From Devosia sp. (GTDB lineage Bacteria; Pseudomonadota; Alphaproteobacteria; Rhizobiales; Devosiaceae), in assembly GCA_015234425.1 (NCBI GenBank), contig JADGNE010000030.1, forward strand, positions 1 to 64,000: a stretch of 64,000 nt of DNA, given 5' to 3'. Each line of letters starts with the position of its first letter. Positions within the stretch are counted from its first letter, which is position 1. The position numbers and the translations under genes were made by a program. Positions 34,774 to 43,234 of the stretch are shown in pieces. Below the pieces are notes generated by a model. The model did not search any database and was not told where the DNA came from. It saw only the letters and a program-made list of their open reading frames with translations.

Positions 34774-35427
34774 TCAGATTTTCAATATGGGCTGCAAGAG
34801 GCGCAGGAGCGGGCTCTTGAAGCGCAGCGGCGCATCGGTGACCGCAAGACAGATGCACTCGCCATCTTCTCCGGCGCGGGGCTGGTGCTCGAGCCCGTCA
34901 TAGCCTTCCTCGATCTCGCCGACCGTGAAGCGATCATCCTCGTCGACCAGCGTGCCGCGCAGCACGACGGTCAGCTCGAGGCCGCGATGACCATGCTCGG
35001 GCACAGGCGTGCCGGCCGGAATGCGCAGGAGCCGCACTGAGGTTTCGCTGTCGCCGGTGGGGATGATGAATTGCTGGGCGGCGGTGCCGAGCTTGCGCCA
35101 GGCGACGCTCTCGAGATTGGCGCCGATGTAGCGTCGCAAGGGCGAAGGAACATCGCCGGCGGCCGCGTGGGTGGTCCGGATGGGCGGCGCCTCAACCGGG
35201 GTGGCGTCGAGACGCTCGAGCACGGATGACAAGGCACCGGCGCGCAGGGGCGTGACCTCGATCTCTTCGAGCATGGCTCCGCCGATGCTGGCGGCCGCGC
35301 GGGCGCGCTCCCGGCATTCGGGGCAGGAATGAAGATGGGTGGCGACGGCAAGGCTCCAGCCTTCGGCAAGGCTGCCGGCCTCATAGCTCACAAGGAGCTC
35401 ATCGCTGACGTGGTGACTGTGGGTCAT
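34774..35427 (-). CDS. chrR: ChrR-type zinc anti-sigma factor
   Basis: The 217-residue protein has an N-terminal zinc-binding anti-sigma domain with HLHSCPEC (HxxxCxxC, about residues 32-39) and a C-terminal cupin domain with PEHGHRGLE, the metal site of ChrR. In the known system ChrR holds the ECF11 sigma factor inactive until singlet oxygen or related stress dissociates it. Its start overlaps the sigma stop by 4 bases, so the pair is co-translated. Confidence 0.94.
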   Translation of the reverse strand: MTHSHHVSDELLVSYEAGSLAEGWSLAVATHLHSCPECRERARAAASIGGAMLEEIEVTPLRAGALSSVLERLDATPVEAPPIRTTHAAAGDVPSPLRRYIGANLESVAWRKLGTAAQQFIIPTGDSETSVRLLRIPAGTPVPEHGHRGLELTVVLRGTLVDEDDRFTVGEIEEGYDGLEHQPRAGEDGECICLAVTDAPLRFKSPLLRLLQPILKI

Positions 35428-36014
35428 AGCTGCGGCCCCAGCTTGGAGGAAAGGTCGGAACGCAATTTGCGGAATACCTGCCGCAGGCGCGACTTGACCG
35501 TTCCAAGGGGAATCTTGAGTTCGGTGGCGATGGTGCTGTGGGACTTGTCCTCGTAATAGGCCAGGTTCAGCAATTGCCGTTCGTTGTCGGAGAGCTTGGA
35601 CATGGCTTCGACAATCTGGGCGTTCGACTGCTTGGTTTCGAGCGCCTGGTCGGCCGTGGGCACGCCGCTGATCTGCAGCGCCGGTTCTTCGGCATCAAGC
35701 TCGGGGTGGCTTTCGCGCCGGAAGGCGTCGATGCGCCGGTTGCGGGCGATGGTAAAAATCCAGGTCGACGGGCTGGCCTTGGTCGGGTCATAGAGCGCAG
35801 CCTTGCGCCAGACGAGGACCATGGTCTCCTGCGCGAGTTCCTCGGCCATCAGTTCACCGCCACCCAGGCGCATGAGATAGGCTTTTACGCGCGGAGCGAA
35901 ATGTTCGAAGAGGGCTTCGAAAGCAGCGCGGTCGGAGCGTTCGGCGATCGCCAGGATATGGGCAACGAAAACTTCCCGCTCGCTGCCGCCGGCCGGGTTT
36001 GGCGTCACGCCCAC
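35424..36014 (-). CDS. rpoE: ECF11 (RpoE-type) sigma factor
   Basis: The 196-residue sigma factor has region 2 (LAQETMVLVWRKA, then ...TWIFTIARNRRIDAFRR, the -10 recognition helix) and region 4 (LLNLAYYEDKSHSTIATEL-IPLGTVKSRLRQ helix-turn-helix). A GTG start at 36014 is preferred: GGGAGG lies 6 bases before it, and the product then matches the usual size. An ATG at 36107 would be virtually leaderless relative to the promoter at 36114-36141. It controls a singlet-oxygen type regulon with ChrR. Confidence 0.92.
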   Translation of the reverse strand: MGVTPNPAGGSEREVFVAHILAIAERSDRAAFEALFEHFAPRVKAYLMRLGGGELMAEELAQETMVLVWRKAALYDPTKASPSTWIFTIARNRRIDAFRRESHPELDAEEPALQISGVPTADQALETKQSNAQIVEAMSKLSDNERQLLNLAYYEDKSHSTIATELKIPLGTVKSRLRQVFRKLRSDLSSKLGPQL

Positions 36015-36113
36015 GGCAGGCCTCCCGCGACGGCGCGGCCGGAGGGAGCCGGCGCGTTCGCCTTGGGGGAGCGTCGGGCGCTCGATCTGGATTTCAGGTG
36101 ACCACATGCCCTG

Positions 36114-36141
36114 ATTACGCAGGGGCTAATTGGCTGGATCA
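36114..36141 (-). promoter_or_regulatory. ECF11 autoregulated promoter of rpoE-chrR
   Basis: On the minus strand TGATCC (36141-36136), 16 bases, then CGTAAT (36119-36114). This is the known -35 element of RpoE/ECF11 promoters, and N16-CGTA equals the published N18-TA spacing. Transcription would start near 36107, giving a leader of about 90 bases if translation starts at 36014. Confidence 0.8.
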
Positions 36142-36167
36142 CCGGACACGAAAAAAACCTCGACACG

Positions 36168-36195
36168 ACATCCACTCCATACTCGCCCCCGTATT
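36168..36195 (+). promoter_or_regulatory. Probable ECF11 promoter of the amine-oxidase operon
   Basis: ACATCC (36168-36173), 16 bases, then CGTATT (36190-36195), four of six bases of the -35 element and the same spacing as the rpoE promoter. Start codon is at 36222. Confidence 0.6.
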
Positions 36196-36221
36196 AGAGG
36201 AGGCAACAAGGAGCCTGCAAA

Positions 36222-37580
36222 TTGTTTCACGATCCTCACCGCCATCAAGATGCGTCTGGCCGGAGGATCGCTGTCATTGGAGCGGGCATGGCCGGCCTGT
36301 CGGCAGCCTGGCTTTTGAGCCAGCGCCACCCCGTTCGGCTCTATGAAAGTGCCGACCGGATCGGGGGCCACGCCAATACGGTGGAAGTCGAGACCCCGGC
36401 GGGGCCGGTCAATGTCGACACCGGCTTTATCGTCTACAATGCCGCCAACTACCCCAATTTCGTCGCCCTGCTCGATCACCTCGGGGTGGAGAGCCTCGAG
36501 ACCAATATGTCCTTTGCCGCTTCGAGCGGGGACGGGCATTTCGAATATTCGAGCGATCTCATCGGCATCATGGGGCAGAAGCGCAATCTGCTGCGCCCGT
36601 TCTTCTGGCGCATGCTGGCCGATATCGCCCGCTTCTATGGCCATGCGGGATCGCTGCTCGACAGCCCGGAAATCGCCGGTATGTCCCTGGGCCAGTTTCT
36701 CGACAAGCACGCTTATTCGCAGACGCTGATCGACCACCATGTGCTGCCCATGTGCGCGGCGATCTGGTCGAGCTCGCCCGAGCAGATCAAGGCCTTCCCG
36801 ATGCAGGCCTTCGTGCGGTTCTTTTCGAGCCATCAGATGTTCCTGCTCGGCCGGCGGATCAACTGGCGCACGGTCAAGGGTGGCAGCCGAACCTATGTCG
36901 AAGCGCTGATGCGCAATTTCGGCGGCGAGCTGGAAATGGGTAATGGCGCCCGCAGCGTGACGCGCGGCAATGGCATGGTGATCGTCGAGGATGATCGCGG
37001 CCAGCGCGATGTGTTTACCGATGTGGTGATGGCGACGCACGCCGACACGACACTGAAACTGCTGGCTGACCCCGACCCGCTGGAGCAGCGCCTGCTCGGC
37101 GCCTTCGGCTATACCGACAATGTCGCGGTGCTGCATGATGACCCGAGCTTCATGCCCAAGCGGCGCCATGTGTGGGCGAGCTGGAACTATGTCGCTGACA
37201 GTGCGCCGGACGCGCAGAACCAGCTCTGCGTTTCTTATTGGATGAACCGGCTGCAGGGGCTGGACAAGCGGCACAATCTTTTCGTGACGCTCAATCCGGG
37301 GCGCGAACCGCGCGAGAGTTCGGTCAAGCGCAGCTTCAACTATACCCATCCGCTGTTCGACCTCGGGGCGCTCGAGGCGCAGAAGGATCTCTGGCAATTG
37401 CAGGGGCGGCGGAACTCCTGGTTCTGCGGGTCCTATTTCGGCTATGGTTTCCACGAGGACGCGCTGCAATCGGGCCTCGCGGTGGCCGAGAATTTTGGCG
37501 TGCGGCGACCCTGGGATGTGCCCAATGCGTCCGGGCGCATCAGCCTTGAACCCCTTTCGGAAGTGGCAGCGGCGGAATGA
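36222..37580 (+). CDS. FAD-dependent amine-oxidase-type flavoprotein
   Basis: The 452-residue protein has the Rossmann FAD motif VIGAGMAGLSAAWLL (about residues 17-31) and the dinucleotide-linked GGHANTVEV and later ATHADTTLK segments seen in NAD(P)/FAD-dependent amine oxidases. The start is TTG at 36222 with AAGGAG 8 bases upstream. Its stop overlaps DUF1365 (ATGA). In Rhodobacter the RpoE-ChrR regulon contains such flavoproteins, and members of the group have been tied to furan fatty acid formation; the same role here is inference only. Confidence 0.82.
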   Translation: MFHDPHRHQDASGRRIAVIGAGMAGLSAAWLLSQRHPVRLYESADRIGGHANTVEVETPAGPVNVDTGFIVYNAANYPNFVALLDHLGVESLETNMSFAASSGDGHFEYSSDLIGIMGQKRNLLRPFFWRMLADIARFYGHAGSLLDSPEIAGMSLGQFLDKHAYSQTLIDHHVLPMCAAIWSSSPEQIKAFPMQAFVRFFSSHQMFLLGRRINWRTVKGGSRTYVEALMRNFGGELEMGNGARSVTRGNGMVIVEDDRGQRDVFTDVVMATHADTTLKLLADPDPLEQRLLGAFGYTDNVAVLHDDPSFMPKRRHVWASWNYVADSAPDAQNQLCVSYWMNRLQGLDKRHNLFVTLNPGREPRESSVKRSFNYTHPLFDLGALEAQKDLWQLQGRRNSWFCGSYFGYGFHEDALQSGLAVAENFGVRRPWDVPNASGRISLEPLSEVAAAE

Positions 37581-38362
37581 GCCCGGAGAGCGGCATCTAT
37601 ACCGGACAGGTGGTCCATGCCCGGCTGCGGCCAAAGAAGCACAAGCTCGCCTACAAGGTATTTTGCCTGCTGCTCGATCTCGACGAGCTCGAAGCGCTGG
37701 ACCGGGGGCTGAAGCTTTTTGCGTTCAATCGCTGGGGCGTGCTGAGTTTTCGCGAGCGGGATCATGGCGACGGCGGGCCGCTCAAGGCCTGGGTGGTGCG
37801 GAAGCTCGTGGCGGAGGGGATTGTGGCCGATGGGTCGATCCGGGTGCTCTGCTATCCGGCCATGTTCGGCTATGTGTTCAATCCGCTGACCGTCTATTTC
37901 TGCCACGGGCAGGACGGGGCGCTGAAGGCAATGATTTATGAGGTGCACAATACGCACCAGGAGCGGCACGCCTATGTGCTGAAAGCGGGGGATGCCGAGG
38001 GCGGGCGGGTGCAGCAGGCGGCGGCGAAGAACTTTTTCGTGTCGCCCTTCATGCCGATGGAGTGCACCTACAACTTCTCCATCCTGCCGCCGGGAGAGAA
38101 GGTATCCATCGGTATTCGCGAGACCGATGAGGCGGGCACGCTGCTGACCGCCAGCTTTGCCGGAGATTTTGCGCCGCTGACGGATCGGGGGCTGTTGCGG
38201 GCGCTGGTCGGGCATCCGCTGATGACGCTCAAGGTGAGCGCGGGGATCTATTGGGAAGCGCTGAAACTCGTCGCCAAGGGTTTTCGGATTTTTCCGCACA
38301 TGCCGATCCAGCCGCGGGTTCAGCGCACCAGACGCCGGGTGATGGCGAAAAAGAGCGGATAG
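37577..38362 (+). CDS. DUF1365 family protein
   Basis: The 261-residue protein matches DUF1365: an early GQVVHARLRPKKH segment, GYVFNPLTVYFC (about residues 94-105) and PMECTYNFS. The biochemical function is unknown, but the family is found beside amine-oxidase flavoproteins and methyltransferases, consistent with a membrane-lipid role. It is co-translated with the preceding gene. Its 3' end overlaps the SDR gene on the other strand by 43 bases. Confidence 0.85.
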   Translation: MSPESGIYTGQVVHARLRPKKHKLAYKVFCLLLDLDELEALDRGLKLFAFNRWGVLSFRERDHGDGGPLKAWVVRKLVAEGIVADGSIRVLCYPAMFGYVFNPLTVYFCHGQDGALKAMIYEVHNTHQERHAYVLKAGDAEGGRVQQAAAKNFFVSPFMPMECTYNFSILPPGEKVSIGIRETDEAGTLLTASFAGDFAPLTDRGLLRALVGHPLMTLKVSAGIYWEALKLVAKGFRIFPHMPIQPRVQRTRRRVMAKKSG

Positions 38363-39075
38363 GGCAGGACGCCCAAAAGCTTCATCAACATCTTCATCTG
38401 CCAGGGGAAGACGATCTCGAATTTTCCGGCCTCGAGCCCGTCGGCCATGATCTTTGCGGCCCTGTCGGGCTGCATGAGGAAGGGCATGGGGAATTTATTG
38501 CGCTTGGTCAGCGGCGTGTCCACGAAACCGGGATTGATCAGGGTGAGATCGACATTGTGCGGCTCGAGCTCGGGTTTGAGCGCTTCACCCAGCGCGATGA
38601 TGGCGGCCTTGCTGGCGCTATAGGCCGAGGCGGTGGGGAGGCCCCGATAGCCGGCGACGGAGGCCATCAGCGCGATGCGACCCGATTTGCGGGCGATCAT
38701 GGCGGGCAGCAGCACCGCGAGGCAATTGGCTGTTCCCATGATGTTGGTGTCGATGACGCGGGAAAATTCAGCCAAATCGAAATGGGTGGCGGTCACTTCC
38801 GAATGAGTGCCGGCATTGAGGACGACGAGGTCGGGCACGCCGATATCGCGCACAATCTGGGTCATCACCCGATCAACGCCCTGCTTGTCGGTGACATCGA
38901 GGCCATAGGGCTTGATCACCCCCCCAAGAGCTTTGGCTTCTGCGGCGAGGGTGACGAGATCGGCTTCGGTGCGGGCGCTGGCGGCGATGCGGTGGCCGCG
39001 CGCGCTAAGCTCCAACGCCAGGGCGCGCCCCAGCCCCTTGCCGGCGCCGGTGATCCAGATGGTCTTTGGTGTCAT
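38320..39075 (-). CDS. Short-chain dehydrogenase/reductase
   Basis: The 251-residue SDR has the nucleotide-binding TGAGKGLG (residues about 9-16), NAG at about 90, and the catalytic Ser...YSASK set (SVAGY... SAYSASKAAI). The ATG at 39075 is preferred over a TTG at 39087. An ECF11-type promoter lies just upstream (39101-39128). It is convergent with and overlaps DUF1365 by 43 bases. Confidence 0.9.
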   Translation of the reverse strand: MTPKTIWITGAGKGLGRALALELSARGHRIAASARTEADLVTLAAEAKALGGVIKPYGLDVTDKQGVDRVMTQIVRDIGVPDLVVLNAGTHSEVTATHFDLAEFSRVIDTNIMGTANCLAVLLPAMIARKSGRIALMASVAGYRGLPTASAYSASKAAIIALGEALKPELEPHNVDLTLINPGFVDTPLTKRNKFPMPFLMQPDRAAKIMADGLEAGKFEIVFPWQMKMLMKLLGVLPYPLFFAITRRLVR

Positions 39076-39100
39076 CGTCCGTTCCAATCTTTGCCCTTCT

Positions 39101-39128
39101 GCTACGCAGGGGCGCGTCCGTCGGATCA
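39101..39128 (-). promoter_or_regulatory. ECF11 promoter of the SDR gene
   Basis: TGATCC (39128-39123, minus strand), 16 bases, CGTAGC (39106-39101). Start codon is 26 bases downstream of the -10. Same spacing as the rpoE promoter. Confidence 0.75.
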
Positions 39129-39202
39129 GTGTTTGGCCATTTGTTCCACGGCCCGGGGCGGGCTATGGATAGGGCAATATTGTCTCCTATCCGGATTGGA
39201 CC

Positions 39203-40435
39203 ATGACCGACACTGTTCTTGACCGTTTCCTGCGCTATGTGGTGATCGACACCCAGTCCGATGGCGACTCGCCGACCCAGCCCTCCACGGAAAAGCAGAA
39301 GAATCTGGGCCATCTGCTGGTCAAGGAACTGCTCGAGATCGGGCTCTCTGACGCGGCGATGGATGACAATGGCTATATCTATGCCACCATACCATCCAAC
39401 AACGACAAGGATGTCCCGGTCATCTGCTTCTGCTCGCACATGGACACCTCGCCGGACTTTTCGGGCAAGGATGTAAAGCCGCAGATCTGGCAGAACTATC
39501 AGGGCGGGGACATTACCCTGCCGGGGGACACAAGCCGGGTGATCCGCGTGTCCGAACATGGCGAGCTGGCCAACCAGATCGGCAATGACATCATCACGTC
39601 GGATGGCACGACGCTGCTGGGTGCCGATGACAAGGCGGGCATTGCCGAGATCATGACGGCGGCCAAGATGCTGATCGACAATCCTGCGATCAAGCACGGC
39701 GACATAAAAATCCTCTTCACCCCGGATGAGGAAATCGGGCGCGGCGTCGACAAGGTGGATCTGGCCCGGCTCGGGGCACGCTTTGCCTACACGATGGACG
39801 GGGAGACGGCCGGCACGATCGAGGACGAGACGTTTTCGGCAGACGGGCTGGAGCTGGTGGTCAATGGCGCGGCGATGCATCCGGGCTTTGCCAAAGACCG
39901 GATGGAAAACGCGATAAAAATCGCCAGCGAGATCGTGGCGCGGCTGCCGCGCGATGTGTCGCCGGAAGGCACGGATGGGCGCGACGGGTTTGTGCATCCG
40001 ACCGGGATTTCCGGCTCGATGGAGCGCGCCGTGGTCAGCATGATTGTGCGCGACTTTGTCGATGATGGGCTGGTTGAGAAGCGCCAGATGGTCGAGAAGA
40101 TCGCCGGCGAGGTACTGGCAAACTATCCGCGCTCGAGCTTTGCCGTTTCGGTCAAAGAGCAGTACCGCAATATGAAGCAGGTGCTCGATAAGAACCCTGA
40201 GATTGTCGAGAACGCGGTGGAAGCGGTGCGCCGGGCCGGGATGGAGCCGATCAAGGGATCCATTCGCGGCGGCACGGATGGGTCGCGCCTGTCCTATATG
40301 GGCCTGCCCTGCGCCAATATCTTCGCTGGCGGCCATGCCTTCCACTCTCCGCTCGAATGGGTGAGCCGGCAGGACATGGAAAAGGCCGCGGCGACGATCG
40401 TCGAACTGGCCAAGGTCTGGGAAGAGCGAGCCTAA
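39203..40435 (+). CDS. pepT: Tripeptide aminopeptidase PepT
   Basis: The 410-residue M20 metallopeptidase has HMDTSPDF (metal His and catalytic Asp, about residues 78-84), LGADDKAGIAEI, the catalytic Glu pair in FTPDEEIGRG (about 174-183) and a late metal His in GGHAFHS. It cleaves the N-terminal residue of tripeptides in the cytoplasm. It is upstream of nothing in the same direction, ending 7 bases before the convergent Wzz-like gene. Confidence 0.94.
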   Translation: MTDTVLDRFLRYVVIDTQSDGDSPTQPSTEKQKNLGHLLVKELLEIGLSDAAMDDNGYIYATIPSNNDKDVPVICFCSHMDTSPDFSGKDVKPQIWQNYQGGDITLPGDTSRVIRVSEHGELANQIGNDIITSDGTTLLGADDKAGIAEIMTAAKMLIDNPAIKHGDIKILFTPDEEIGRGVDKVDLARLGARFAYTMDGETAGTIEDETFSADGLELVVNGAAMHPGFAKDRMENAIKIASEIVARLPRDVSPEGTDGRDGFVHPTGISGSMERAVVSMIVRDFVDDGLVEKRQMVEKIAGEVLANYPRSSFAVSVKEQYRNMKQVLDKNPEIVENAVEAVRRAGMEPIKGSIRGGTDGSRLSYMGLPCANIFAGGHAFHSPLEWVSRQDMEKAAATIVELAKVWEERA

Positions 40436-40442
40436 ACGGGCT

Positions 40443-42356
40443 CTACTGCCAATGGGCGACGCGCTGCTTGCGGCGCGGGGCCTGTGCGGTCGGTGTGGCG
40501 GTCAGCGTCACATCGGCCATGGCGGCGAGATGGGATGAGCCACCGGCCTCGGCATCGAGGGTGATGACAACCACATCGTAGAGCTCGACAAGCGCGAGCA
40601 GCAGGGTGCGCACCTTTTGGGCGGAGGGATAGAGCGTGTCCTGACGGCCCCAGGGAATGAGGGCTGCCACTTCAGCGCCGGTGCCGTGGATGATGTCGGC
40701 AAAGCCAGCCATGCCCATGGAGAGATCGCTGATCCCGGGCGCATTGCCACGGCGGCGGCTGGCGGCATCGATGAGCACGACGCGCTTGCCCTCATCGGCG
40801 AACATGTCGAGCAGTTCGCGGGCTTTTGCGCGGGTATCGCCCGGCGTACCGCGCGAGCGGATGGCGACGATGCGGGCATCGCTGAGCCCGGCTTCGTCAT
40901 TGCCCGGCTCGGGAGCCGGTGCAGCGGTGGCGGCGCGGGGTGCTTCGGCGGCAGGCGTGCCGATCCAGTTGGCGGCGATAGGGATCTGCGGCTCGTCGAG
41001 ACTGCCGGCGAACCAGTTGTGATCGCTGATGGGCAGGGCCCGGATAGGTTCGGGCGCAATGGCGGCCAGAGGCTGGGGCGCGGTGGGCGGGAGTTCTGCC
41101 GGGCGCGCAATCGGGGCTTCCGCCTGCGGGGCGGGCACAGGAGCCGGAGCGACTTCAGGCGCAGCCATGAGCGGCGGCGCGGCTTCGGGCAGGTCGGCGG
41201 CGGGAGAAGCTACGGGCTCAGCGCTTTTCTTTTCGCGTCGGGCGCGGGGCGTGCGGGCAGGGCGCGGTGGCTTTGGCTCGCGCGGCTGCTGCAGGGCGAT
41301 GAGCCCGAGCTGGCCGAAGAGAGCCGCGCCGCCGGCAAGGCCGAGGGCCAGCGACGTGCCGATGGGACGTGGCATGGCGCTGACGCGTGGGCCGGTATCG
41401 CTTTCGACCGAACCGGTGAGAATAGTGTCTTCGATGGCGGCGGTGCGGCTCGCCAGCTGGGCTTCATATTCGCCGCGCAGTGTCGCTTCGAGCTTTCTGG
41501 CGGCTTCGCTGTCGGCGCGCATGAGCTCGGCGAGCTGGCGGGCCTGATCGCCGATCTCGGCATTGGCGAGAGCGATCTGCTCGGAGACGGCGCGCATATT
41601 GGGATGATTGGGCAGGAGCGTGAAGGCCAGCCGCTTCTCCTCGGCCTGCAGCGTAAGCAGATCGTCGAGGCGGCGGGAGAGGCCGGGCAGACCATCGGCA
41701 TGAAGGGCCAGGGCGGCGAAATCGCCGCTGGCGACCAGGGTGTCTATGCGCTTGGCCTTTTCCTCGAGGGTCACGCGGTTTTCCCAGGCGAGGGTCATGC
41801 GCTGCTGCAGCACGCCGAGATCGGCATCGCCGAGGGGGCTTCGCGGCGCGACTGCCGGTGCCGGGGCGGCACTGGCCTGGCTGACGGCGACAGGCGGCGC
41901 GGCAATGATGGTCTGGTCGAGCGCATGGCTTGCGGCAATGGCGGCACCGATGGCGCGGGCATTGGCTTCCGTGCGGGCAATGGCCACAACGCGGAGGTTC
42001 TCGCCATCGGCCGTCGGGGCAATGGTCAGCGTGCGACGGAGAAGGGTGATGCTGTCGAGCAGTTCATCGGTGGCGCGCAATTCCTGCACGACCGACTGGG
42101 GCAGGCGCGCGACGATGTCGGCAAGGCGGACCGGATCAAGGAGATCGGCGATCTGCTGATCGGCGGGAATTTCCGCAGCAAAGGGCAGGTCGAGGCTGGC
42201 CTGATACCGGGCCGGCTGGAAATGCACGCCGACAAAGGCGAGGCCCATGACGAGGATGGTGACGGCAGCAATGCGCGGCAGGCGTGGTCCGACCGCCCTC
42301 ACATAGGGCCCGAGGCCCGCCATAGTGCCCATGCGCTTTTGAGTGTTGGTCTGCAT
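40443..42356 (-). CDS. Wzz/GumC-like polysaccharide co-polymerase with degenerate BY-kinase domain
   Basis: The 637-residue protein has a transmembrane helix near residue 30 (AAVTILVMGLAFVGVHF), a Wzz-like periplasmic domain with coiled coil (about 170-300), a second helix near 335-350, a Pro/Ala-rich cytoplasmic linker (about 365-460), and a domain resembling BY-kinases (497-637). That domain keeps the Walker A'-like VVLIDAAS and Walker B-like VVVITLDA but not Walker A: the place of GxxGxGK(S/T) reads RGTPGDTRAKA. The Tyr-rich tail is also absent. Start at 42356 follows GAGG by 6 bases. No Wzx, Wza or glycosyltransferase genes are nearby. Confidence 0.82.
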   Translation of the reverse strand: MQTNTQKRMGTMAGLGPYVRAVGPRLPRIAAVTILVMGLAFVGVHFQPARYQASLDLPFAAEIPADQQIADLLDPVRLADIVARLPQSVVQELRATDELLDSITLLRRTLTIAPTADGENLRVVAIARTEANARAIGAAIAASHALDQTIIAAPPVAVSQASAAPAPAVAPRSPLGDADLGVLQQRMTLAWENRVTLEEKAKRIDTLVASGDFAALALHADGLPGLSRRLDDLLTLQAEEKRLAFTLLPNHPNMRAVSEQIALANAEIGDQARQLAELMRADSEAARKLEATLRGEYEAQLASRTAAIEDTILTGSVESDTGPRVSAMPRPIGTSLALGLAGGAALFGQLGLIALQQPREPKPPRPARTPRARREKKSAEPVASPAADLPEAAPPLMAAPEVAPAPVPAPQAEAPIARPAELPPTAPQPLAAIAPEPIRALPISDHNWFAGSLDEPQIPIAANWIGTPAAEAPRAATAAPAPEPGNDEAGLSDARIVAIRSRGTPGDTRAKARELLDMFADEGKRVVLIDAASRRRGNAPGISDLSMGMAGFADIIHGTGAEVAALIPWGRQDTLYPSAQKVRTLLLALVELYDVVVITLDAEAGGSSHLAAMADVTLTATPTAQAPRRKQRVAHWQ

Positions 42357-42408
42357 CGCCGCCTCTTTGAGCGAATACGATGCGCCAACGTGGTTAATAT
42401 TATGCAAA

Positions 42409-42431
42409 CCCCGTCGCAAATTGCGACGGGG
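42409..42431 (-). terminator. Hairpin after the PadR gene / before the Wzz-like gene
   Basis: CCCCGTCGCAA and TTGCGACGGGG form an 11-bp stem with a 1-base loop as drawn, 17 bases past the PadR stop in its direction; the following bases are TTTGC. The short loop means the top pairs may open. A weak terminator is likely. Confidence 0.55.
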
Positions 42432-42447
42432 CGGGGCTTTGGGTCGG

Positions 42448-43170
42448 CTAGAGGTCGATGTCGTCTTCGGCTAGGGCGTCGAGATCGGCGGCGGCGCGGC
42501 GGAGGATTTCAGCGGCGCGGGCCTGCTGTTCCTCGGCGCCGTGGCGGGCCTTCTTGAGCGCGGCCTTGAGCGCCTTGCGAGCGGCATCAAGCTCCGGAAT
42601 GGCATCCTTCATCGGGCGGTCGTGCTCGAAGGGATTGCCATGCTCGCCGCCATGGGCACGCGGGGGCTCGGGACGGGTATTGTCGTCCTCGGACTGACCG
42701 CCGAAGGGCCAATCAGCGCGCACGAACTCGCGGAACCGGTTGAACTGCTCGCCGGTGCGGGCGAGGAAATCGAGCGTTGCCGCAATGGCTTCGCGGTTTT
42801 CCGCCAGATGCGTGCGGCCTTCGTCGGTGATCGTATAGAGCTTCTTGTTGCCCTCGGCGGAAGAGGTAACGTAGCCGGCCTCCTCGAGATAGGTGAGGGC
42901 CGGATAGACGATGCCGGGGCTGGGCGAATAGACGCCGCCGGACCGCTCTTCGACGGCCTTGATCAAATCGTAGCCGTGGCGGGGCTGCTGATCGATGAGG
43001 AAGAGGGCAACGAGCCGAACATCGCCCGAGGCCAGCATGCGGCCTATGCGAAAATTGCCGCCGAGATTGCCGATCTCATCGTCGATGTTCTGAACGCGTC
43101 CCCAGCCCTTGCGGGCCATCTGCTCAAAGCGCCGCCAATTGGGTTCGCCATTGCGCCAGTAGGAAGACAT
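42448..43170 (-). CDS. PadR-family transcriptional regulator
   Basis: The 240-residue protein has a winged-helix PadR domain (about residues 45-115: LVALFLIDQQPRHGYDLIKAVEERSGGVYSPSPGIVYPAL as the recognisable core), then a long charged C-terminal coiled coil (to 240) typical of PadR proteins. It responds to a small molecule unknown here. Its mRNA leader contains a perfect hairpin that buries the Shine-Dalgarno (43177-43212). AAGATATATCTT at 43235 may be its operator. Confidence 0.88.
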   Translation of the reverse strand: MSSYWRNGEPNWRRFEQMARKGWGRVQNIDDEIGNLGGNFRIGRMLASGDVRLVALFLIDQQPRHGYDLIKAVEERSGGVYSPSPGIVYPALTYLEEAGYVTSSAEGNKKLYTITDEGRTHLAENREAIAATLDFLARTGEQFNRFREFVRADWPFGGQSEDDNTRPEPPRAHGGEHGNPFEHDRPMKDAIPELDAARKALKAALKKARHGAEEQQARAAEILRRAAADLDALAEDDIDL

Positions 43171-43176
43171 GATTGT

Positions 43177-43212
43177 ATCTCCTGATAGGTTTTGTTTCCG
43201 TCATCAGGAGAT
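43177..43212 (-). promoter_or_regulatory. padR leader hairpin masking the Shine-Dalgarno
   Basis: In the minus-strand transcript AUCUCCUGAU, a 16-base loop, then AUCAGGAGAU six bases before AUG. The stem is a perfect 10 bp and its 3' arm contains the AGGAG ribosome site. Folding would block translation start, as in an RNA thermometer or attenuator; it could instead be a DNA operator. Confidence 0.6.
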
Positions 43213-43234
43213 TGGGACGGGTAGGAGGGGTTTC

